Below, one piece after another: positions 7,125 through 15,235 of a stretch of 42,506 bases of DNA. The position numbers were made by a program, and so were the translations under genes. Every line of letters starts with the position of its first letter. The first letter of the stretch is position 1. The notes below the pieces were generated by a model that was not told the DNA's origin, did not search any database, and saw only the letters and a list, made by a program, of their open reading frames with translations. The DNA is taken from contig NZ_JAUUTW010000040.1 of assembly GCF_030676415.1 (NCBI RefSeq), forward strand, positions 1 to 42,506. Direction: 5' to 3'. The DNA is from Peribacillus frigoritolerans (GTDB lineage: Bacteria; Bacillota; Bacilli; Bacillales; DSM-1321).

Positions 7125-7772
7125 ATGAAATTTCAAATTGTTTTATTTGATGGATTTGATTTAATGGATGCTATTGCTCCTTTTGAGGTTTTTGCAGCTG
7201 CAGCAATTCTTTCACCTGAAAATGTAATAGTAGAGTTGGTAACAGCTGAAGGGAAAAGACTAGTCAAAAGTGGCGTTAATGACGTTGGAATTGAAGCCAC
7301 AGGAGTAATTGATCCGAACGCTGAAGGTGTTATTTTAGTTCCGGGTGGGGCTGGAGATATGTATGGTGATGGTCCCAATTCGATAGTAACCAAATTAAAG
7401 AAAGCTTCTGAAACGAAGCTGAAAACTTTGTTACAAAAAGCAGCGCAAAACCCTAATATTACCTTAACCACAGTATGCGGAGGTTCTACCCTTTTAGGGA
7501 TGATGGGACTATTAAATGGCCGACATGCTGTTACACATCACATGGGGATGGATGCGTTGCCGGCTATGGGGGCTAGGCCAGTATATGCTCGTATAGTAGA
7601 TGATGGAAACTTAGTATCCAGTGGTGGTGTAACTTCAGGTATAGATATTGCCATTTACACAATTGAACAAAAGCTCGGCCCAAAAATTGCTCACTATCTC
7701 GAGAAGGTATTTGAGTTTGAACGAAGAGGAACAGTTTGGTCAAATAAAGGTCAAGAACCTCGTTTCAATTAA
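7125..7772 (+). CDS. DJ-1/PfpI family protein
   Basis: 215 residues, one DJ-1/PfpI (GATase1-like) domain. FDGFDLMDAIAPFEVFAAA at the N-terminus and the nucleophile elbow TTVCGGSTLLGMMGLLNGRH are close to those of isocyanide hydratase and the sensor domains of AraC-type GATase regulators; no HTH is present here. The Cys in VCGGS is the expected nucleophile. Members act on isocyanides, on glyoxal-type electrophiles or as chaperones, so the substrate is open. First gene of a three-gene operon behind the TetR-type operator, followed by two small membrane proteins. Confidence 0.85.
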   Translation: MKFQIVLFDGFDLMDAIAPFEVFAAAAILSPENVIVELVTAEGKRLVKSGVNDVGIEATGVIDPNAEGVILVPGGAGDMYGDGPNSIVTKLKKASETKLKTLLQKAAQNPNITLTTVCGGSTLLGMMGLLNGRHAVTHHMGMDALPAMGARPVYARIVDDGNLVSSGGVTSGIDIAIYTIEQKLGPKIAHYLEKVFEFERRGTVWSNKGQEPRFN

Positions 7773-7831
7773 AATAAAGAGGTCCTTTTCTTTTAATTAT
7801 TTACCTGTATTAAAACGAAAGGAATAAACTT

Positions 7832-8266
7832 ATGTATCATCTATTATTACTTGTTCATGTAATTAGTGCGGTACTTCTTGGGAGTTACCTTACATTACCT
7901 TGGCAAATAAAAAAAATGCTAACTATTCCAAGAGACAACCTGGTACTTCGCATTAATTTTATTCAATCGTATACACGAGCAGGGCATTATTCACTCATCC
8001 TCCTACTAATATCTGGAGGCTTAATGATCGTCATATATTCTGCTTTCCCCTCAATAATTTGGGTAGTAGTATCCTTCACCACTTTACTGTTTATTGGTGC
8101 TTTTATGGGCATGATTAACAAAAAACTTAGACAAATAAAGGATTCAAAAAAAACAGAGGTCCTTTTGAAGAAGAATTTTAAAGTTTTAAGTATGTTTAGT
8201 TGGGCATTATTCGTTTGCATACTTTTTGCACTCATTATAATGACTAATCCTTCTATACTTTTATAA
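7832..8266 (+). CDS. Four-helix membrane protein, DUF2269-like
   Basis: 144 residues with four hydrophobic helices. The first begins MYHLLLLVHVISAVLLGSYL; an early His in the first helix is characteristic of small DUF2269/CopD-like proteins, but the match is by eye. AAAGGA precedes the ATG. It lies 59 bases after the PfpI gene and 17 bases before the DUF2306 gene, so it is operonic. Function unknown. Confidence 0.65.
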   Translation: MYHLLLLVHVISAVLLGSYLTLPWQIKKMLTIPRDNLVLRINFIQSYTRAGHYSLILLLISGGLMIVIYSAFPSIIWVVVSFTTLLFIGAFMGMINKKLRQIKDSKKTEVLLKKNFKVLSMFSWALFVCILFALIIMTNPSILL

Positions 8267-8283
8267 AACTGAGGAGAATGGAT

Positions 8284-8928
8284 ATGAAGCAACGTAAATT
8301 CCTAATTACGATTTTATCAATTATTTCAGTAATGTGGGTAATGCATACACTATCAAAGAATTTTGTAATTGATCCAAGTTTTCAGGAATTCCTATCAAAG
8401 AAAGATGAACTTCTTTCTAATCAAATGCTATGGATATTGATGATACGAGTTCATATTATTCTTGCGATAATTGCACTCCTTACAGGACCTCTCGGAATAA
8501 TTAAACGATTACGTTTGAAATCCTTAACATTTCATCAATGGAATGGTCGAGTCTACGTTTTATCTATTGTAGTAAACTTTATTCCCGGTTTATACGTTTC
8601 GTTCTTTGCGACAGGAGGTTGGCCAAGTACAATAGGGTTTTTTATCTTAAATACACTATGGCTTATAACAACAATATTCGGTTATATATATATAAAAAGA
8701 AAAGATGTCTTACGACATAGTCAATGGATCACTCGAAGTTTCTTTCTATCCTTTGCCAATATGATTATTTATATCATTGTCGCAATTACACATAATGGAT
8801 TAGATCTTTCCTATGGTCTTTCATATACGATTGCTGTATGGCTTTGCTGGATTTTCAATTTAGCAATAGCAGAAATTGTGATTAAAAAAAAATACTTATA
8901 TGAGTTAAAAAATTACGAGCCTTTTTGA
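8284..8928 (+). CDS. DUF2306 family membrane protein
   Basis: 214 residues, about seven hydrophobic segments. The block LTFHQWNGRVYVLSIVVNFI, PGLYVSFFATGG and the later VLRHSQWITRSF are the DUF2306 signature (His and Arg residues in or near the membrane). The start is taken at the ATG at 8284, seven bases after GAGGAG; the ATG at 8278 is only one base from it. Last gene of the TetR-controlled operon. Function unknown; the family is often found beside regulators of stress operons. Confidence 0.8.
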   Translation: MKQRKFLITILSIISVMWVMHTLSKNFVIDPSFQEFLSKKDELLSNQMLWILMIRVHIILAIIALLTGPLGIIKRLRLKSLTFHQWNGRVYVLSIVVNFIPGLYVSFFATGGWPSTIGFFILNTLWLITTIFGYIYIKRKDVLRHSQWITRSFFLSFANMIIYIIVAITHNGLDLSYGLSYTIAVWLCWIFNLAIAEIVIKKKYLYELKNYEPF

Positions 8929-9076
8929 AACCTTTAGATTCGCAATGTCTATCTTTTGTGTTTTTGAGATAAGATATTTTTTCCTGTCTATTTCACACGA
9001 AATTTAGTTATCGTTAGTCAACACATCTATAAAGATGAGTTAATAAGAGGATATAACTAGTATGGAGGCGGTTATA

Positions 9077-9594
9077 ATGCTTAAACGTCCGGAAACGAAT
9101 GAATACCATACGTTTTTTGAGAGGTACATAACACTTGTTCCTGATGAAGGATTACTTGATATTCTAAGGAAACAACAAGAGACAACTATTAATTTGCTAA
9201 GAGGTATATCTAGTGAACAAGCAGATTATCAATACGAAGCGAAAAAATGGAGTTTGAAAGAGGTACTCGGTCACATGGCAGATGCTGAACGCGTACTGAG
9301 TTCTCATGTTCTTGTAGTTACTCGTGGAGATACTCCTTCATTTACCCCATTTGATAAAGATTTATATATGACTAATGCAGATTTCAGCCGACTTGATTTC
9401 CAAGACATACTTTCAGATTTTTCGATTGTACGACAATGCACCTCTTCATTGATCGCCTGTCTTTCCAACGATGCATGGATACGCAAAGGAACAGTTTTAA
9501 ACCATCAACTACTGCACGTGCACTGGCGTACATAATTGCCGGTCATGAACTACATCATCTAGCAATTATCAAGGAAAGATATTTACTAAAATAA
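9077..9594 (+). pseudogene. DinB family protein, frameshifted
   Basis: The first frame (9077 to about 9500) encodes a DinB/YfiT four-helix-bundle protein: WSLKEVLGHMADAERVL carries the first metal-ligand His. It then runs out of frame and stops at 9535. The next frame continues with the missing C-terminus, PSTTARALAYIIAGHELHHL then AIIKERYLLK, stopping at 9594; GHELHH supplies the remaining His ligands. A single-base loss between about 9490 and 9505 explains this. It is either a pseudogene or a sequencing error. DinB relatives are metal-dependent enzymes often involved in thiol (bacillithiol) transfer. The start is taken at 9077, eight bases after GGAGG. Confidence 0.85.
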
Positions 9595-9613
9595 AGCATA
9601 GATTAAGATTCAA

Positions 9614-9650
9614 ATGAAAAAAGGAGGTCATTTTGATTTCCTTTTTTCAT
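9614..9650 (+). terminator. Terminator after the DinB gene
   Basis: ATGAAAAAAGGA and TCCTTTTTTCAT form a stem 20 bases beyond the restored DinB stop codon, with a T-rich descending arm. Confidence 0.75.
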
Positions 9651-9725
9651 TTTGCACAAGCATATTTTACTTAGATCTGGTTCCATAAAATTCGTAATTG
9701 TTTTGTTTATTTTATTCAATTAAAT

Positions 9726-9789
9726 GGCCCAATTGTTGAATAAAGATCAAACAGCACTCTTCAACTATCCTGCCCCGATAGTTCCATAA
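9726..9789. repeat. B-type dispersed repeat, long form (B3)
   Basis: GGCCCAATTGTTGAATAAAG, ATCAAACAGCACTCTTCAAC, TATCCTGCCCCGATAGTT, then CCATAA. It aligns end to end with B5 (10873) and in part with B8 (42338). On the minus strand it follows the hairpin that terminates the deaminase gene. Confidence 0.85.
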
Positions 9790-9794
9790 TAAAA

Positions 9795-9813
9795 AGCTGT
9801 CTTAAAGACAGCT
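9795..9813 (-). terminator. Terminator of the deaminase-like gene
   Basis: AGCTGTCTT A AAGACAGCT is a perfect hairpin followed on the minus strand by TTTTTATTAT. It separates A4 from B3. Confidence 0.85.
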
Positions 9814-9818
9814 CCGAT

Positions 9819-9848
9819 CTTCAGCTAACGCACCCGTTAGTTGAATAA
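9819..9848. repeat. A-type dispersed palindrome (A4)
   Basis: CTTCAGCTAACG, CACC, CGTTAGTTGAATAA. The core arms are intact and the outer arms are slightly diverged. The TAA stop of the deaminase-like gene lies in the CGTTAG arm. Confidence 0.85.
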
Positions 9849-10259
9849 TTCTTCATCTTTGTATGCGTGAGACCAATGATACGGCTGGACTTCATCTAAG
9901 GTTTTAAAAAGTAATTGTTTCTCATCATTTGAAATAGTTACTGCGACTTTTACATCCCGTCCCCAGTAAAACAATCTTTCTTGACAGACCCCACAAGGAG
10001 TTAATACTTTAAATTCTTGGTTTTCATCATCTCTTACAACGCAAATTGAATGAGTAATTTTTGTATTAAATTTATGTGCTTCCAAAATCGCACCTGTTTC
10101 TATACATAACTCCGTTGAAGCATTTATGACCTCTGGTGATACACTTGTCAATATTTCTCCATTGTTAGTGTACATTGCTGCTGCACCACCCCAGCCAGTA
10201 GGGTATCTTTTTTCAATAAGTTCTTTCGCTGCTTGATATAACTTTTGTTCAATAGTCAC
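9837..10259 (-). CDS. Cytidine deaminase-like protein
   Basis: 140 residues of the zinc cytidine-deaminase fold. The zinc and catalytic motif appears as ELCIETGAI (Cys-x-Glu in place of the common His-Ala-Glu, as in the Cys-type CDA/blasticidin-S-deaminase branch) and TPCGVCQERL (PCxxC). The start is a GTG at 10259 with AGGGGG six bases upstream; the longer frame adds residues with no homology. The final Phe-Asn and the stop codon derive from the A4 palindrome. Its substrate may be a nucleoside or an aminoacyl-nucleoside antibiotic. Confidence 0.8.
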   Translation of the reverse strand: MTIEQKLYQAAKELIEKRYPTGWGGAAAMYTNNGEILTSVSPEVINASTELCIETGAILEAHKFNTKITHSICVVRDDENQEFKVLTPCGVCQERLFYWGRDVKVAVTISNDEKQLLFKTLDEVQPYHWSHAYKDEELFN

Positions 10260-10328
10260 TCTGTTCCCCCTACTTTTTTTCTTATTAAATATTATTAAAA
10301 TATCCACCTGAATTGTAACAACTTAAAT

Positions 10329-10364
10329 TCTTCTTCCACTAAACTGCCTCGATAGTTGCATACA
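10329..10364. repeat. B-type dispersed repeat, diverged (B4)
   Basis: CTTCTTCCACTAAACTGCCT then CGATAGTTGCATACAG. It matches the core and right side of B3 and B5. It lies just upstream of the deaminase-like gene and, on the minus strand, just downstream of A5 and a weak hairpin (about 10373-10390). Confidence 0.75.
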
Positions 10365-10393
10365 GAAAAAGATGCCTTAAAGACAGCTCCGAT

Positions 10394-10475
10394 CTTCAGC
10401 TAAAGCACCCGTTAGTTCATTAAGAAAAGCGAAAAAGCGAAATTTCTTTAAGAATCGCGCCCTTTAGTTGAAGAA
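10394..10475. repeat. A-type dispersed palindrome with extension (A5)
   Basis: CTTCAGCTAAAGCACCCGTT, AGTTCATTAAG, then GAAAAAGCGAAATTTCTTTA and AGAATCGCGCCCTTTAG, ending TTGAAG two bases before the stop codon of the next minus-strand gene. The block begins CTTCAGCTAAAG and ends CTTTAGTTGAAG, so the whole 82-base unit is itself closed by an inverted repeat. Confidence 0.85.
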
Positions 10476-10476
10476 G

Positions 10477-10764
10477 TTACATGACATTCTCTATTTCTTT
10501 TTTCTTAAATATGCCTACCAGTAGCATAATAAGTCCTATGATGAAACCGATTGGGAACAAGTACCACATAACCAAAGTTGCCCAAGGATCCTCAACAATA
10601 AATGCGTATGATAAACCAATCGCAAAAGATAAGAATGGTGAAATTGCCAACATAAGAGCGATGCCCCAAACAATACATTTTCTTTTTTTCGACTTGCCTT
10701 TGCTAAGTTGATAAGCTACAAGTACTCCTATAAATGCAATTCCATACCCTACGGCAAATGCCAT
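10477..10764 (-). CDS. Small three-helix membrane protein, unknown
   Basis: 95 residues with three hydrophobic segments (about residues 3-19, 32-55, 62-86) and basic loops (KGKSKKRK, FKKKE). GGGGAG precedes the ATG at nine bases. No family recognised. The gene is framed by A5 immediately after its stop and by B5 upstream, the same frame as the deaminase-like gene, so it looks like a second unit of the same array. Confidence 0.7.
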   Translation of the reverse strand: MAFAVGYGIAFIGVLVAYQLSKGKSKKRKCIVWGIALMLAISPFLSFAIGLSYAFIVEDPWATLVMWYLFPIGFIIGLIMLLVGIFKKKEIENVM

Positions 10765-10872
10765 CTTTTGTTACTCCCCTTCCTAAATTTCACAGCTGAT
10801 TTAGATTAATGTATACCTCCCTTATTTTAACATAAATTTCCAAGCGTCTTTAAGAAGTATCTTTAACAAACT

Positions 10873-10937
10873 GGCCCAATTGTTGAACAAAGGTCAAACA
10901 GCACTCTTAAACTAACCTGCCCCTATAGTTGCATAAG
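10873..10937. repeat. B-type dispersed repeat, long form (B5)
   Basis: GGCCCAATTGTTGAACAAAG, GTCAAACAGCACTCTTAAAC, TAACCTGCCCCTATAGTT, GCATAAG. Best-preserved long B copy together with B3. Confidence 0.85.
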
Positions 10938-10947
10938 AAACTCCTAT

Positions 10948-10966
10948 GGCGGCGCTCCTCGCCGCC
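10948..10966. terminator. GC-rich hairpin beside B5
   Basis: GGCGGCG CTCCT CGCCGCC. It has the position of the terminator hairpins seen beside B3 and B6, so it is probably the terminator of a gene now lost to the right. Confidence 0.6.
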
Positions 10967-11214
10967 ACCATCTACTACGAAAATCTAATCTCAAAAATAG
11001 AGTCTAACCCATTAACCCCTTGACGATAATGGATGATAACAATACAACCAGGCTGAACCTTTTTTGGTGGATCTTAAGAAAGATACCCTGTATAAGAAAC
11101 TGGTTGTGACAGTATGGAAGAACCATTTAGTGTACTGCTAGTACGTATACAAAAATTTTTGTTACAAATCTACTGTCATATGTATTGTTAATCTTTTTTT
11201 GAGGTGATTCTCCT

Positions 11215-12263
11215 ATGGAAGCAATGATTGAACGGTGTGCTGGCCTAGATGTACACCAAGAAACAGTAGTAGCCTGTGTATTATTTGGTCCATTAGATAA
11301 AAAGCCAAAAACCTCTATTGAAACGTTTTCGACTACAACAACGGGACTCTTGGCTTTAAGTGATTGGCTCTCTACCCTTCAGGTATCCGATGTTGTGATG
11401 GAGAGTACCGGAGTTTACTGGAAACCAATATGGAATATACTTGAAGGTTCTTTTCACCTTGTGCTGGCCAATGCCAGACATGTCAAAAATGTTCCAGGGG
11501 GTAAAACTGATGTGAAAGATGCCGAATGGCTTGCCAAGCTTTTAAGATGCGGACTTATTGAAAGCAATTTTGTTCCACCGGAGGACATTCGTGATTTACG
11601 AGATCTTACTCGTTATCGAAAAAAATTGATTCATCATCGTACCTCAGAGCAGAATCGCATTCACAAAATTCTTCAAGATGCTAATATCAAGCTAACATCC
11701 GTTCTATCAGATATTTTCGGTGTATCGGGAAGCCGTATCCTTGAAGCGATTCTAAACGGTGAAAAAATAGAGACCGATGGTCTTCGAAAAATGGTGGATT
11801 GGCGAACAAAAGCAAGTATAACTGACATTGCCAATGCAATTAATGGCCGTATTCGCCGTCATCATTGTAATATGTTGCGTTACCATTGGGAGCATATGGG
11901 TTATTTAGAACAAACCATAGAAGAATTGGAAAAACAAATCGATCAACTCCTGTACCCTAATCGTAAGGAAGTAGAATTATTGGATGGTATACCTGGTGTG
12001 AACAAAGCTGCCGCAGCTACTTTTATTGCGGAGATGGGTGTAGATATGTCCGTATTTAAGTCAGCTAAACATCTTGCCTCTTGGGCTGGTGTGAGTCCTG
12101 GAAATTACGAAAGTGCTGGTAAAAAAAAACGAGTAAAACCACACAAGGAAATAAAGCATTAAAAACGATGGCCGTAGAATGTGTATTAGCGACATCAAGG
12201 CAAAATAATCGAATAGCATCACATCGAAAAAGGAAGGGCCGGGAAGCATGCTTAAAAGGATGA
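11215..12263 (+). mobile_element. IS110-family transposase, frameshifted
   Basis: Frame 1 (11215-12162, 315 aa) has the IS110 DEDD RuvC-like N-terminal domain (CAGLDVHQETVVACV; VVMESTGVYWKPIW; TDVKDAEWLAKLL) and the Tnp_20 domain (LLDGIPGVNKAAAATFIAEM; HLASWAGVSPGNYESAGKKK). At a run of nine A (12121-12129) homology moves to the -1 frame (TSKTTQGNKALKTMAVECVL) and stops at 12263, before the usual C-terminus. It is therefore inactive unless slippage at A9 restores it, and its 3' end looks deleted. IS110 elements lack terminal inverted repeats, so exact borders cannot be read. Confidence 0.9.
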
Positions 12264-12606
12264 GTAGTAAATAAGATAACTTCGAAAACCCCAAGTTCCC
12301 CAATAGATGCTATAAAAAGTGGTTATTAAATCTTTATTTAGATGGGCTCAGGATGAAAATTTAATTAATGAAATCCTGTTTAACTATATACAATTTCGTG
12401 GTCTCCGTATTTTTCACGCAGTTCCTAATATTCCCCATAAATTAGTTCAGTAGCTATATGGGTGCCGGAACAAAAGTTCCAGAAATTGTAATCGTATCAA
12501 CAAAAGCTTTTATATCCTCAATATATGTAATATGTATTGGAATCAAACTGTCCCTACCGTTTGGTACATTATTAATTTATTACCATTGATGAGGAATACA
12601 CAAGGA
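12264..12606. other. Intergenic region between IS110 relic and TetR1
   Basis: No intact gene. It contains an island-type operator (12549-12568), and on the minus strand no target gene remains downstream of it; the IS110 insertion or a deletion may have removed it. Confidence 0.5.
12549..12568. promoter_or_regulatory. Island operator O1 (TetR-type palindrome)
   Basis: TGTCCCTACCGTTTGGTACA, one mismatch from the island consensus TGTACCTACCGTTTGGTACA. It lies 63 bases beyond the stop of the TetR1 gene, as O7 lies beyond TetR2. Confidence 0.75.
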
Positions 12607-12633
12607 AATGATATGAGACAGTCTCATATCATT
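12607..12633 (-). terminator. Palindrome at the end of TetR1
   Basis: AATGATATGAGAC A GTCTCATATCATT: perfect 13-base arms around one base, overlapping the TAA stop of the TetR1 gene. Probably a transcript-end hairpin, though it has no strong U-tract. Confidence 0.6.
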
Positions 12634-13207
12634 AAGAAAGACGATATTGTATCCTAATTAAATCTAAAACATTTGTGAGGAAACTTATATCTTTTTGATT
12701 TTTCATTAATAAAACTCCACCTTCAATCGTGGCAACGATTGATTGAGCATGTTTTTTCGGATCAATAGTAGATGGAAGATGTTCTTGTTCTAAAAGTTCC
12801 TTTAATGTTCTCTCTACTGAATCAATCCACTGATTAAAGATATATTGTAGTTTTAATCGAAATGTTTCATCATGTTCGCTCATTTCGATAGCTAAGTTTC
12901 CAATGGGACAACCAGATTTCCCCTCTCTTTCTGTATGGAATACCAATGTTCTGTCTAACATTTTGTTTAATTTAGTTATTGGATCAAGTCGGGATTGAAA
13001 AATTTCTAAAATAAGTTTCTGTTCCCACTCTTGGATTAGGTCCTCTACAACAGCTAATCCTAAATCATATTTCGATGAGAAGTAATGATAAAATTGACCT
13101 TTTCCAATTCCAGCAGCATCAAGGATATCTTGTATTGAAGTGGATTGATATCCTTTAGAGTAGATAACTCCATTTGCAGCTAAAATAATCTCTTTCTTCT
13201 TAGACAT
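12632..13207 (-). CDS. TetR/AcrR family regulator TetR1
   Basis: 191 residues. HTH: KKEIILAANGVIYSKGYQST, SIQDILDAAGIGKGQFYHYF. The C-terminal domain has EGKSGCPIGNLAIEMSEHDE, the GCPxGN motif of the YxaF/LmrA-like group. It is a clear paralog of the protein at 27282; HTH recognition residues GKGQFYHYFSSK are identical in both, so both should read the same DNA site. It is the leftmost gene of the stress island and has O1 just beyond its 3' end. Its ligand is unknown; the conserved Cys in GCPxGN could sense thiol-reactive compounds (inference). Confidence 0.9.
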   Translation of the reverse strand: MSKKKEIILAANGVIYSKGYQSTSIQDILDAAGIGKGQFYHYFSSKYDLGLAVVEDLIQEWEQKLILEIFQSRLDPITKLNKMLDRTLVFHTEREGKSGCPIGNLAIEMSEHDETFRLKLQYIFNQWIDSVERTLKELLEQEHLPSTIDPKKHAQSIVATIEGGVLLMKNQKDISFLTNVLDLIRIQYRLS

Positions 13208-14037
13208 ATCAACACACCTTTAAATTTTATAAGATGATTATATTATAACTCAAAATCTCTTCTCATTTTGAAGTATACCAAATAAAAGCAGGAAAATCTA
13301 AACTTGAAAAGGAGGTGGTTGAAATCAGAAATTTAGTCAACTTTTCGGATATAATATAGTTTTCTTATCAGGAATCTATAATGAAATGTAATGTCGCTGT
13401 TTAGCACTCGCAATAAAAATTCATTGTATTAATATCACTTTTATATCGACTGTCATTCGCTTTCCTTGAGGATTAAAAATAATCACTCTTCCAATAAATT
13501 TAATAATATTATGTTGTGATTATTGTAAAGAGGTGAAAAACAGGTGTATTAATAATGTTGGTATAAATCCAATCCCACATAAAATCCCCATATCTCTATT
13601 ATAAAGAAAGTTTATATAAAAATTTATTTTATTTTGAAAACAGCACACTTTATAGAAGGCATGTTAATACTAAAACCTTTTTTCCTATACTATCTATCAA
13701 TAAATCTCTCAACTAAGATACGCTCACTTCATTTTATAAACTCTAAATGGTTCTGGTACAACTTCGAGTTTTGTCAAAATATGAACAAAATTATAAGGTT
13801 AATACCGAACATTTAAGATTTTATACTATAAAAATTCGGTATTAACTTTTTATTATGAATAAAAATGGCCCGTAGGGCAGGTAAAATTCATAGTACTTTA
13901 ACTGTTTGCTTCTTTTTGCAACAGAATCATCATTTAAATATTAATAGAATTAAATTCAACAATCAGTTACCAACACAGTTGAATTCTACGGATGCTTTAG
14001 TATTCTTTACAATCTCAACTGATTGATAATAACTTAT
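13208..14037. other. 830-base region without a recognised gene
   Basis: AT-rich. It holds a good ribosome-site-like AAAGGAGGTGG near 13310 with no long frame behind it, and a hairpin with T-run at 13798-13850 in plus orientation. A 60-codon frame (13634-13816) has no ribosome site or family and is not called. Confidence 0.5.
13798..13850 (+). terminator. Plus-strand terminator-like hairpin
   Basis: GTTAATACCGAA is complementary to TTCGGTATTAAC (13835-13846) and is followed by TTTTTATTAT. No annotated plus-strand gene precedes it, so an unannotated small RNA or a lost gene is possible. Confidence 0.6.
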
Positions 14038-14994
14038 TTACATCAACCAAGAGATCAAAAAGGGAAGGGAGACAAGAGACATAAGCGCACTAATAACAAA
14101 AGCAGAGGCTGTCTCACTTGCTAGATTGTCAAATCTCACCGAAATCATAGCTGCTACTGCAGATCCTGGGAATGCTACTAATAAAATTAATTTTGTTACG
14201 TCATCTGAAGATAATCCTATTGCAAGCGCAATTCCAAGCATGACAAGTGGTTGAACAATTACTTTAAGAAGCGCAATCCCAAATGCAGTTCGGCTAAATT
14301 GAATTCTACGAATTCCGATTGTGACCCCCACTGCAAATAACGCTGCGCCCGATGTAATGGAACCAATTTGCTCTAAACTATTCGCTAATAAATCTGGTGT
14401 ATGGAACCCAAATAGCACTAGAACAACCCCAACTAAAGGAACACACGCTAACGGCTCTGAAAGACCATGTAAAATTGATTTAACAGTTACTTTAAAAAGA
14501 CTTTCTTCTTCGTCAATCGCTTTATTCTGACGTTGACCTACTGTTCCAATAATAGTGGCTAATGGATCTAACATGGCATTCACAACGATTCCTGTAATGG
14601 CAATTGGAATCGCAACCACATCTGCTCCAAACAAACTTCCTAAAACTGGAATTCCCATAAATGCAAAAGTTGGTTGGGTAGAGTTTAAAGAAAACATTGA
14701 TGCTCCTGTTAATGAAAATTTAAATACGTATTTAGCTATTAACAGGAAAACAATATAAAAACCTACTATACCAATGACTAAGGCAAGTAAAAATGGCCAT
14801 TTTTCAATTAATGTTTGCTTAGATGTTGTTGTAATCCCCACAAACAGATGGGCTGGTAATGCAAATTTAGTTACTAATGTATTTAATCCTTTTGATGTCA
14901 TGGCATCAAATTTTTTAAAATATCCAGCAAAATATCCTAATGCGATGACAAAGAAAATAGGTGTTAGAATAATAAAGATTTGACTAATATCCAT
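14038..14994 (-). CDS. AEC family transporter (malate permease-like)
   Basis: 318 residues, about ten transmembrane helices in two halves, auxin efflux carrier family. Many bacterial members (MleP-like) carry malate or other dicarboxylates. Start MDISQIFIILTPIFFVIALG at 14994 with GGAGG at about eight bases. An upstream 44-codon remnant of a malic/malolactic-type enzyme (15101-15235) on the same strand indicates that the permease once followed a complete mleA/maeA-type gene, and an intact malic enzyme lies further upstream. Both support malate transport. Operator O2 lies 250 bases upstream and could now control it. Confidence 0.85.
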   Translation of the reverse strand: MDISQIFIILTPIFFVIALGYFAGYFKKFDAMTSKGLNTLVTKFALPAHLFVGITTTSKQTLIEKWPFLLALVIGIVGFYIVFLLIAKYVFKFSLTGASMFSLNSTQPTFAFMGIPVLGSLFGADVVAIPIAITGIVVNAMLDPLATIIGTVGQRQNKAIDEEESLFKVTVKSILHGLSEPLACVPLVGVVLVLFGFHTPDLLANSLEQIGSITSGAALFAVGVTIGIRRIQFSRTAFGIALLKVIVQPLVMLGIALAIGLSSDDVTKLILLVAFPGSAVAAMISVRFDNLASETASAFVISALMSLVSLPFLISWLM

Positions 14995-15100
14995 TTTAAA
15001 ATCCTCCATCTTTCACTTTTGATCTAAACCATTTAACTTCAAAGTGAATGGTCTTTAATAAATACCAATGTCTATCAAGGTGATAGGCATTGATTTAAAC

Positions 15101-15235
15101 TTACATAGCTATCTCCGAATTTTCACTAGCTTTGATTGGTTTATAAGTTGGATGCCACAAGACATCTTTTACAGCTTGTTCAACATTTTCTGGAGTATGC
15201 TGAGAGACGCCCTTTTTAATAGTTGCTTTTGCAAC
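15101..15235 (-). pseudogene. C-terminal remnant of a malic/malolactic-type enzyme
   Basis: 44 codons in one frame: VAKATIKKGVSQHTPENVEQ, AVKDVLWHPTYKPIKAS, stop at 15101. The pattern (VAKAxIxxGV, then AVKDxxWxPxYKPI) is the C-terminus of MaeA/MleS-type long malic enzymes. The rest of the gene is absent; homology begins at the edge of the inverted repeat around O2. The remnant sits directly upstream of the AEC permease, its usual partner. Confidence 0.7.

Larger units (their letters stand above)
10765..11214. other. Intergenic region with B5, a hairpin and the IS110 left flank
   Basis: No gene seen. Contains the long B5 repeat and a GC-rich hairpin. No A repeat follows the hairpin here, unlike the units to the left; the IS110 insertion may have removed it. 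About 200 bases before the transposase start are probably the non-coding left end of the IS110 element. Confidence 0.5.

Noticed and set aside
4542..10475. A repeats as classical integron attC sites
   Set aside because: The arms contain GTTAG, but the core does not fit GTTRRRY/RYYYAAC, and no IntI-type integrase or attI is present in the window. I kept only the neutral cassette-like description.
13634..13816. 60-codon plus-strand ORF
   Set aside because: No ribosome site, no recognisable family and AT-rich composition like the surrounding intergenic DNA.
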